From: Verrucomicrobia bacterium UBA1211
GTDB lineage: Bacteria > Verrucomicrobiota > Kiritimatiellia > RFP12 > UBA1067
DNA length: 20,603 bases
NCBI GenBank assembly: GCA_002309585.1
Contig: DBXN01000086.1
Location: 27,348 to 47,950, forward strand
Direction of reading: 5' to 3'
Both the position numbers and the translations under genes were made by a program. Within the stretch, counting starts at the first letter, position 1. Each line of letters opens with the position of its first letter. Under the pieces are notes generated by a model that was not told the origin of the DNA, ran no database searches, and saw only the letters and a list, made by a program, of their open reading frames with translations. Shown here one piece after another: positions 1-6,800 of the stretch.

Positions 1-221
1 TGCTGATCGGCCGGACGCTCTTTGCGGAGGATGCGGAAGGAGGGGATACGCCCGCCGGGCGGATGTTTCTCGTCAAACGGGGTGATGCCCACGATCTGGC
101 CCAGATCGCGTCCGTAGTCAAGTTCCGCCAGACAGGTATCGCCGGGTACGAAGGCGTTCTCCTCCATCACCCGACAGACAAATATGCCGTTTTCCGGCAT
201 CTGGATCTTCGCGACCGTCAT
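1..221 (-). CDS. PSP1-domain protein, YaaT/RicT-like (5' part only, runs off the window)
   Basis: An ATG at 221 opens a frame that stays open to base 1, giving the first 73 residues of a longer protein. The N-terminus (MTVAKIQMPENG) leads into a GD-x-C-LAELDYG-x-x-LGQIVGI stretch and then RILRKERPADQ. This pattern of a GD turn, an acidic strand, a G-x-x-x-G-x-V strand and an I-x-RKA/E-like helix start is typical of PSP1-domain proteins such as Bacillus YaaT/RicT. In Bacillus that protein works in a complex affecting RNA processing, sporulation and competence; the role here is unknown. The start lies 2 nt after the holB stop, so translation is probably coupled. A downstream gene of the tmk-holB cluster is often yaaT in other bacteria, which supports the call. 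The C-terminal half, with the conserved cysteines of RicT, is outside the window and cannot be checked. Confidence 0.8.
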   Translation of the reverse strand, partial: MTVAKIQMPENGIFVCRVMEENAFVPGDTCLAELDYGRDLGQIVGITPFDEKHPPGGRIPSFRILRKERPADQ

Positions 222-223
222 CG

Positions 224-1192
224 TTATACCCCGTGGTTCAATCGGTCAATGGCAAACCCGATCAGCGAGTCCTCTGAAACGTTCAACTCCAGTTTTCCCG
301 CCAGCTCCTCGATCGCATTGATGTTGTAGAGCGTCTGAGCCAGCGTCAATTTCCGCGCCCGCTCCTCCAGGGTCTCCCGATAGGCCCGGTTCCGGATCAG
401 CGCGGGGTCGCCCCCCGCGCGGAGGATGAAGAGGTCGCGGAACCAGCTTTCGAGGGTCAGCACCAGATCGGTCCGTATCTCGCGGTACCGGGCGTTGACC
501 CGGGCGGCGAAGACCGCGTCATCCACCTCCACCAGTTCCTCTTCCGATTTGGATTCCCGCTTTACCTCGTCTTCCGCGAAGGCTTTGATGGAATTGAGAA
601 CATCGCAGAGGAAATTGGCCGAGATCTGCCGTTCCATCGGGGTCTTGAAGAGCGGGCTGTCCAGGATATCAAGGACACGCTCTTTCCACGGTTCCGCCAA
701 TTCGCTGGAAGCGGTCAGGTCGATACGCTGGCAACGCGAAATGATGGTCGGCAGCAATCCCTGCGGAGCATCGGTCAGAAGCAGGAAGATCGTTTGGGGT
801 GGCGGCTCTTCCAACGTCTTGAGGAAGGCGTTGGCGGATTCAGTCCGTAAACGGTCCGCCCCGACGATGACTCCCGCCTTCCAGCCGCCGGCGAGGGAGG
901 TTTGCAGGACCTGCTCCAGCAGTTTGTTGTGCATCTGCTCGATGGTGATGATGCGGCTTTTGCTTTCGGGGACAAGCCAATGGATATCGGCGACGGTCCG
1001 TTCCCGGACGTGCCGGCAGGCGTCGCAGACCCCGCATGGTTTCGCGTCCGCCGTGCAGAAGAGCAGCTGGAGAATCTTGACCGCCAAGTCCATCGCCGCG
1101 CCGCGGACCGGCCCGACGATGAGGTAACCGTTCGCGGGGCGTCCGCAGTCGAAGGCGTGCCGAACCGATTCAAACGCTTCATCCAGCCGCAT
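224..1192 (-). CDS. holB: DNA polymerase III subunit delta'
   Basis: 322 aa, close to the usual size of bacterial delta'. It is part of the clamp-loader complex that opens and loads the beta sliding clamp during replication. Visible marks: a degenerate, ATP-incompetent Walker A at residues 26-34 (GPVRGAAMD), as expected of delta'; a four-cysteine zinc module (C46, C53, C56, C59); the clamp-loader signature ANAFLKTLEEPP near 120-131; and the SRC motif at 152-154, whose Arg serves as the arginine finger for the neighbouring ATPase subunit. The ATG at 1192 has a perfect AGGAGG (1199-1204) six bases upstream. The start overlaps the tmk stop by 14 nt, and the stop lies 2 nt before the YaaT-like gene. 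The lack of a proper P-loop argues against DnaX. Confidence 0.95.
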   Translation of the reverse strand: MRLDEAFESVRHAFDCGRPANGYLIVGPVRGAAMDLAVKILQLLFCTADAKPCGVCDACRHVRERTVADIHWLVPESKSRIITIEQMHNKLLEQVLQTSLAGGWKAGVIVGADRLRTESANAFLKTLEEPPPQTIFLLLTDAPQGLLPTIISRCQRIDLTASSELAEPWKERVLDILDSPLFKTPMERQISANFLCDVLNSIKAFAEDEVKRESKSEEELVEVDDAVFAARVNARYREIRTDLVLTLESWFRDLFILRAGGDPALIRNRAYRETLEERARKLTLAQTLYNINAIEELAGKLELNVSEDSLIGFAIDRLNHGV

Positions 1193-1838
1193 CGGAAACC
1201 TCCTGAAAATGGGCTGTGACGGCGGAGCGGATCATCTGCGCGACCGTCTCGCGCGGCTGGTCGGTCCGGATAATTTCATACCGTTCGGGCGCTTCATGGG
1301 CGAGCGCGAGGAAACCCTTCCGAAGATTCTCGTGAAACGATTCCGCCTCCCGCTCGAACCGGTCCGCTTCCGTGACAGTCGCCGCCTGGCGCGCGCGCAA
1401 CCGGACCCGACCCGCGTCGCGGGGGATGTCCAGAAGCAGGACCAGATCGGGTGAGCATCCCGCTGTCGCGAAACGGTTCAGTCGGCGAAGGGTTTCCTGA
1501 TCGAATCCCCGGCCGGCGCCCTGATAGGCGAAGGTTGAATCCTCAAACCGGTCTGTCAACACCCATGCGCCCCGCGCCAGCGCGGGACGGATCACCTTCT
1601 CGACATGCTGGGCGCGGCTGGCGAGAAAGAGCAACACTTCCGCGGCAGGGACCGGCGGCTCCGCATGGATCGTCTGAAGCATCTCCCGGATCCGCTCCGC
1701 CAGCGCGGTTCCGCCCGGTTCGCGGGTGGTGACCACCTCGATGCCCCGCTCGCGCAGGAAATCCGCGAGCAACGGCAGGTGCGTCGATTTTCCGCAACCT
1801 TCCGGTCCCTCAAACGCGATGAATCTACCCTGTCTCAT
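1179..1838 (-). CDS. tmk: Thymidylate kinase (dTMP kinase)
   Basis: 219 aa when started at the ATG at 1838. It phosphorylates dTMP to dTDP in the cytoplasm, a required step of dTTP synthesis. Motifs: FIAFEGPEGCGKST with the P-loop at residues 11-19; the dTMP-binding REPGG at 39-43; TDRFEDSTFAYQGAGRG at 96-111 with the DRF signature; and an arginine-rich LID region at about 144-150 (RVRLRARQ). The same frame extends to a TTG at 1856, but the ATG fits the family N-terminus (short lead, then FI-x-FEG) and has a weak GGG-containing ribosome site, so I prefer it. Its 3' end overlaps holB, with which it is probably translationally coupled. The 54-nt gap upstream carries GTTGAG repeats, so a separate promoter for tmk-holB-yaaT is possible. 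Confidence 0.95.
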   Translation of the reverse strand: MRQGRFIAFEGPEGCGKSTHLPLLADFLRERGIEVVTTREPGGTALAERIREMLQTIHAEPPVPAAEVLLFLASRAQHVEKVIRPALARGAWVLTDRFEDSTFAYQGAGRGFDQETLRRLNRFATAGCSPDLVLLLDIPRDAGRVRLRARQAATVTEADRFEREAESFHENLRKGFLALAHEAPERYEIIRTDQPRETVAQMIRSAVTAHFQEVSDAAG

Positions 1839-1851
1839 AGTCGCCCTATCG

Positions 1852-1888
1852 CTCAACGCTCAACCCGTAACCTGTGTAACCCTCAACC
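1852..1888 (-). repeat. GTTGAG/GTTAC short-repeat spacer upstream of tmk
   Basis: Read on the minus strand, the gap between the FmdB-like gene and tmk is made of variants of a GGTTGAG/GGTTACG unit about seven bases long. A 14-nt word, GGTTGAGCGTTGAG (1852-1865), recurs exactly at 3790-3803 in the gap next to tlyA. Both copies are intergenic and in the same orientation. I see no encoded peptide in it. Function unknown; it may be a low-complexity intergenic repeat family. Confidence 0.6.
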
Positions 1889-1892
1889 CCTT

Positions 1893-2144
1893 TTAATACA
1901 CTTTCTCGTATTCGCCTTTGCCGAGCCGTTTCAGCTTGGTGAATCCCGCCGCCTTGGCTCGGTCGTCCAGTTTGGAACGGGAACGGCCGATCGCGGGGGC
2001 TGCGATGACACGGCGGATCGGGGCGCCGCATTTCGGGCAGACGCTCAGATGCGGATCGTGGATGGACTGTACCGTCTCAAATCCCTTCACGCAATAGTCA
2101 CAGCTCTGTTTCTCGTCTGTCGCCTCGTAATCATATACCGGCAT
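1893..2144 (-). CDS. FmdB family zinc-ribbon protein
   Basis: 83 aa starting MPVYDYEATD at the ATG at 2144. A strong AAAGGAG (2151-2157) lies six bases upstream, so this ATG is preferred over the in-frame extension to 2174 that would overlap the upstream gene. Two Cys pairs (C15/C18 and C36/C39) form the small zinc ribbon typical of the FmdB/CxxC_CxxC_SSSS putative regulatory family. A basic, Gly/Lys-rich tail follows, with no serine-rich end. Members often sit near translation or replication genes and have no well-defined biochemical role. The gene follows the hydrolase by 11 nt, and its ribosome site overlaps the hydrolase stop codon, which suggests co-transcription. Confidence 0.88.
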   Translation of the reverse strand: MPVYDYEATDEKQSCDYCVKGFETVQSIHDPHLSVCPKCGAPIRRVIAAPAIGRSRSKLDDRAKAAGFTKLKRLGKGEYEKVY

Positions 2145-2155
2145 GATACACTCCT

Positions 2156-2962
2156 TTAATCCCAGAACTTCCACCAGGGTTTCTTTCGGGTTTGCGACAA
2201 CATCCAGTTGACGAATTTCGGGTTGCCGTAAACTTTATCCCAGATGAGGTGGGTACCTTCGGGGTATTCGACATACTGGACCTTCTTGCACTTGTTCTGC
2301 TTGAGCGCCTGGACCATCCGGCGGGAGCAGTCAACCGGGACGTTCTGGTCCCGCGCGCCGTGGGCCACATAGATCGGAAGCTTCCTGAGGGCGGGGGGAA
2401 TTTTCTTGATGTCCCCTCCGCCGCAGATCGGGGCGGCGGCGGCGAAGCGCGTCGGGTCGCGCTGGATCGCATCCCACGTCCCGAAGCCGCCCAGGGAGAG
2501 TCCGGTGATGTAGAACCGGTCGGGGTCGGCCTGATGGGTTTTCATCAATTCCTCGCAAATCTCGATCGCGAGTTTCAGCGAATTCATCGGCCGTTCCTGC
2601 GCGGTATAGTCGGGTTCGATCGCGAGTTTCTTGACCCACCACTGGCTCACCCGGCATTGCGGCGCGACCACGATGACCTGTTCCGGCCGTTTGACCAGAA
2701 TCCGCATCATCGCGGGAAGGCCGGCCTTGATCTGCTGGATATTATTGGTCCCGCATTCGCCCGAACCGTGGAGAAAGAGGATGATCGGATACTTTTTCCC
2801 CTTCTGGGGGAATTGCGGCGCGCTTATCCGGTAGGGGAGGGTCTGTCCCTGCTGGTTGGTGTAGACCGCTGGGCGGAACATCTCATGGGGCGCGAATTGC
2901 GCCATCCCGCTTCCCGCCGCCAACAATCCGAATAAGACGATTCCCAATCCAAACCGTTTCAT
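2156..2962 (-). CDS. Secreted alpha/beta-hydrolase (esterase/peptidase-like)
   Basis: 268 aa. Residues 1-21 form a signal peptide (basic MKR, hydrophobic core, likely cleavage after GMA), so the enzyme probably acts outside the cytoplasm. The alpha/beta-hydrolase fold is indicated by the oxyanion-loop HGSGE at 65-69, the nucleophile elbow GLSLGG with Ser156, an acid in HGARDQNVP at Asp205, and the base in GTHLIWD at His238, in the right order and spacing. The layout matches putative prolyl-oligopeptidase-like or carboxylesterase proteins (LpqC/feruloyl-esterase style) common in polysaccharide-degrading bacteria. Substrate cannot be told from sequence. The ATG at 2962 is 1 nt from the tlyA stop, with GGAAGG upstream inside tlyA. 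A secreted hydrolase between tlyA and fmdB/tmk is an unusual guest in a housekeeping cluster. Confidence 0.88.
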   Translation of the reverse strand: MKRFGLGIVLFGLLAAGSGMAQFAPHEMFRPAVYTNQQGQTLPYRISAPQFPQKGKKYPIILFLHGSGECGTNNIQQIKAGLPAMMRILVKRPEQVIVVAPQCRVSQWWVKKLAIEPDYTAQERPMNSLKLAIEICEELMKTHQADPDRFYITGLSLGGFGTWDAIQRDPTRFAAAAPICGGGDIKKIPPALRKLPIYVAHGARDQNVPVDCSRRMVQALKQNKCKKVQYVEYPEGTHLIWDKVYGNPKFVNWMLSQTRKKPWWKFWD

Positions 2963-2963
2963 C

Positions 2964-3695
2964 TTACGTTACCTTCCAATAGGCGAGGAATTCGACATTC
3001 CCCTCCGGCCCTTTGAGCGGAGAGGGAACGCATCCCAGCCACGTTAAATGCAAAACTTCGATTCCGAACCGGCGGATATCCTCCACGACCGCCTGCCGGA
3101 CCGTTTCGTCGCGGACCACGCCACCCGGCACCTGGTCGCGCCCCGCCTCAAATTGGGGCTTGATGAGCGACACCATCTCGCCGCCCGGCTCCAGAACCGC
3201 CGCCATCGGCGGGAGGATCAGTTTGAGCGAGATGAATGAGACATCCGTCACCGCGCGGGAGGGCTGTTCGGGCAGGTCCGCCGCCGTCATGTACCGCGCG
3301 TTGAACTTCTCCCGGACCCACACCTTCGGATGGCTCCGCAACGAGTAGTGGAGCTGGTTGGTGCCAACATCCACCGCCATCACCCGGCGCGCGCCGTGTT
3401 GCAGCATGCAGTCGGTGAAACCGCCCGTGGATGAGCCGACGTCCAGGCAGACCCGATCCTCGACGGACCACTCCGGAAAGGCGGCGAAGGCACCTTCCAG
3501 TTTCTCGCCGCCGCGGCTGACGAAACGGGGCTTTGCCGCCACCGTCAGTTCCGCGTCGTCGGGAAACTTGTGTCCGGCCTTGGTCGCGATCTGCCCGTTG
3601 ACACGGACCTCGCCCGCAAGAATCAGCCGTTGTGCCGATTCCTTGCTTTCCGCCAATCCCGCCGACACCAAAAGTGTGTCCAACCGCTCTTTCAC
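2964..3695 (-). CDS. tlyA: TlyA family S4-domain RNA 2'-O-methyltransferase
   Basis: 243 aa. The N-terminal S4 RNA-binding domain covers about residues 2-60 (ERLDTLLVSAGLAESKESAQ and so on), followed by the family linker SRGGEKLEGA at 60-69. An FtsJ-like Rossmann methyltransferase then starts with the SAM-binding stretch CLDVGSSTGGFTD (83-95). The K-D-K-E tetrad expected for TlyA can be placed at K65, D151, K179 and E235, with spacing that matches the mycobacterial protein. TlyA enzymes methylate rRNA riboses (16S/23S cytidines); older annotations call them haemolysins. The start codon is GTG at 3695, preceded by GAGGTG a few bases upstream. It is the first gene of the cluster and lies 114 nt from the giant-protein array. 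Confidence 0.95.
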   Translation of the reverse strand: MKERLDTLLVSAGLAESKESAQRLILAGEVRVNGQIATKAGHKFPDDAELTVAAKPRFVSRGGEKLEGAFAAFPEWSVEDRVCLDVGSSTGGFTDCMLQHGARRVMAVDVGTNQLHYSLRSHPKVWVREKFNARYMTAADLPEQPSRAVTDVSFISLKLILPPMAAVLEPGGEMVSLIKPQFEAGRDQVPGGVVRDETVRQAVVEDIRRFGIEVLHLTWLGCVPSPLKGPEGNVEFLAYWKVT

Positions 3696-3749
3696 TTACA
3701 CCTCAAAAGGTCTACTGTCCAAACTCTAAAATCAGAGGTCGAAGGTCAA

Positions 3750-3775
3750 GGGGTGAGCGTTTCGCCGCTCGCCCC
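3750..3775 (-). terminator. Weak hairpin in the gap between giant gene 1 and tlyA
   Basis: The arms at 3750-3759 and 3766-3775 pair over ten bases with one mismatch or wobble and a six-base loop. No clear T-run follows on the minus strand, unlike the two strong terminators elsewhere in the array. It may be a poor terminator for giant gene 1 or merely a GC-rich fold, so transcription could read through into tlyA. Confidence 0.3.
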
Positions 3776-3779
3776 CCAG

Positions 3780-3809
3780 CCCTCAACCTCTCAACGCTCA
3801 ACCTCTCAA
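3780..3809 (-). repeat. GTTGAG short-repeat spacer downstream of giant gene 1
   Basis: On the minus strand this reads as four near-tandem copies of GTTGAG separated by AG, C or AG. It begins immediately after the stop codon of giant gene 1. It shares an exact 14-nt word (3790-3803) with the spacer upstream of tmk (1852-1865). This repeat replaces the conserved hairpin cassette that follows giant genes 2 and 3, so it marks the downstream edge of the array. Confidence 0.65.
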
Positions 3810-6800
3810 CTACCTCAGGATGACCGCCATCCCGCCGGGTTTCCGGTTCAAGAGGGCGAGACGGCCCTCTTTGACGGTGAGGGCGAAGTCCTCGGAGTAG
3901 TCGTTCTCGCTGTCCGTCACGGTGACGACCGCGTCTTCAACATCCTCCGCCGTTAACCCCGTGATCTCGTCCGTGAGGAAGTAGTACGAGCATCTGGGCT
4001 TCTCGTCGAAGGTCGCCGTCACATGCGAGAGACCTTGGAAGGTCGCGCGTGTGGCGTTCTCGAAGGTTACGCGGGTCAACTCGCGATCGGCGGATTCGCC
4101 CGTCACATCCCAGTTGCTTTCGTCGCCCGCGAACACGAAGGCGCCCGCCAGCGTGCCGATGCCCTTCAGCGTGCCGAAGATCGGCATCGGCATCGTGCCG
4201 GAGGAGGTGAGGGTCGCGCTCTCGCCCAGCGTCAGATCGCGGTGGATGCCGGTCGGCTCGATGACCGCGATGTCGCCCAGCGTCGCCGCCAGCGTGAGGT
4301 TCTCCTCGTTGAACTGCTTCTCCTCCGCGCCCGGCGCGATGTAGCTGAGGGTGTTGCCGTTGTTGGCCGCGCTCGGACCCCATCCGCCGCTGCCGTCGCC
4401 CACGCGCACCGACCAGCGGTGCCAGCCCGCGGCCAGTGTCTTGGTCGCGGTCGGAACCGCCGTCCACGAGGTGTTGCTGATCAGTTCCTCGCCGTCGATG
4501 TGGAGTTTCTTGTAGTCGTCATAACCCATCTTGAAGGTCCACTCGCCCTCCTGAGCGGTCGCGACCTTGAACCAGCCCTCGAACTTGTTGACCTTGCCGG
4601 AGAAGTAGGCCGACCAATCGCCGGCGTCAGATGCATTGCTGTGCTTGTGCATCGGCGCGACCGTGTCGGAGCACGTGATGGTCGTCCAGTTTTCGGTGAT
4701 GTCCCAGTTGGCGTTGTTGGACTGGTAGCTCCAGACACAGGCGTTGGCTTTCGGGCGGACCTGCAGGGACAGGGTACCGCCGAGCGTGGCGCCCGGCTTG
4801 AACGGCGTGTAGTCGCCCGGCGCGGTGGATTCGGAGGCGCCCACGATGAAGCCGACCCCCATCACGTTCGCGAATCCGGAGTTCGACGGGCCGCTGCCGC
4901 CGGTGTAGTCCGCCTGGGTGAGGGTGAACGCATGCCAACCTTCGGACAGCTCGATGCTGCCGCGCACGACGACACAGTGCTCGGTGGCGCTCATGACGCA
5001 GGTGTCGTCAATGTCAAGGCGAACCCGGTCGTCGCACTGGCCACAGAAGGTCCATACGCCCGCCTTCTCCGCCGGCACGTAGAACTCGCCGCGGCCTGAA
5101 ACGGAGGTGTATCGCCGGATCGGGTTGGAGCTGTATTGCTTCGAGGAGAAGGTCCAGTAATCCGAAGAGATGAACGGATAGCTGTATTGCGTCACCGCGA
5201 GGGCGTCGTAGTGCCAGCCCGCGACGGCGAACGGATAGTGCTCGTCGGAATACTTGGCCACCTCCGCGTTGACACCATCGGCAAGCGTCAGACCGCCGCC
5301 GAAGTAGGAGGTCACGCGCAGGTCGTTCGCGCCGGTGTTCTCGACGGTGAGCGAACCGAGCATCGCGCCTTGGATACGGGCGTCGCAGCGGTTGCCCTGG
5401 AAGTTGACCGAACCCTTGATCGTCAGGTCACTCGCGCCGGAGAGGCCGGTGTTCCAATTGACATAGTACTGGTCCATGTCGAAGGTCACCTTGCCGCCCA
5501 ACTTCTCGTAACCGAAGAACATCGGGAAGCCGACGTCGCCGCCCCACGCCGCGGAGGTGTTGACGATCTCGCCGTTCTGGAAGTCGAACCGCGTGACGCC
5601 CGGCATCCGGGCGCCGCCGAATCCGCTTGAACCCAGCTCCAGACGTCCGCCATCCATCAGGAACCAGTGGCGGCCCGCGCCGGCGGAGGTTCCGTCCAGA
5701 TACTGGTGGTTGTAGGTGGAGTTGGAGTCTCCCTGCTGGCGGTTCGCCCAGATGCCTTTGACTTTCAGCACGCCGCCCTCATGGAGGTAGACCTCGCCCC
5801 GCGGCGAGTCGTAGGTGTTCCAAAGGATCGCGGGCGTGGCGTCGAGTTCGCCGTAGATGTGCATCTTGTGGACTTCGGGCAACGCCGGAGTTCCGCTCCA
5901 GTGTCCGTTCCGGAGGCTGTCGCTGGTTACCGTGACTTTCGCGCCCGGGTCGATGATCACCCATCCCCTGCACGGTCCGGATCCGTTGTTGCCGGTCCAA
6001 AGTTGCGGTGTCGAGAGATCGGTTCCCTCCTTCAGTTCCAGCGTGCCGGGACGGCTGGAGTTGAGGCCGATCGACATGTTCGGGATCGTTCCGATCAGTT
6101 TCACCGCGACGCCATATTCGGTGTTGGTGTTCGGACCGTAGGCGTAGAGATTACCGGCCGTCATGTTCACATTCACCGTGCCGTCGATGTTCTTGATGCC
6201 CGCCGCCTGCGGGCGGATGTCAAACGCACCGCCCGTCGTGTCGATGTTGTAGGTCTTGAACTGCGGCATGTCGCCGGAGCCGGGCATGAAACCGAAGGAG
6301 CCGCTGGTGGCGGTGAGGTTGATCGTGTCAACGTTGATGCCGTCCTTCACGAAGAACCCGCCACCCGCCATGGAGGCGGTGACCATGTTCGCCGTGAAGC
6401 CGGTGTTGAGGCCGATCGTGCCGCCGGCCGTTTCGAGGACGGCTCCCTCGTTCAGGGCGCTCATCAGGTTGTGCGTGCCGCCTGTCGCCAGAATGGTACC
6501 GTTGTTCTGGACACCGCCCGTGTAGTTCAACGTGGCGCCGCCGGCGAACTGAGCCGTCGCGCCCTCCGCGATGATGAGCGGGGCGGTCATGTTGCCGGTG
6601 CCGTTTTCGGCTTGGATCTGGGCTACGCCGGTATCGACGTAAACCGTCGCACCCTCGGAGGAGGTGGAGTTCCAGTAACCCAACGCCGCGCCGTCACCGA
6701 CATGGATGCCGTTCTTGACGTTGTGGGTGCCGTTCGCCTCGATGCGCATCTTGCCGCCGACCACGTTGATCCGGCCGATGTTGACCGTCGCGTTGTAGAC

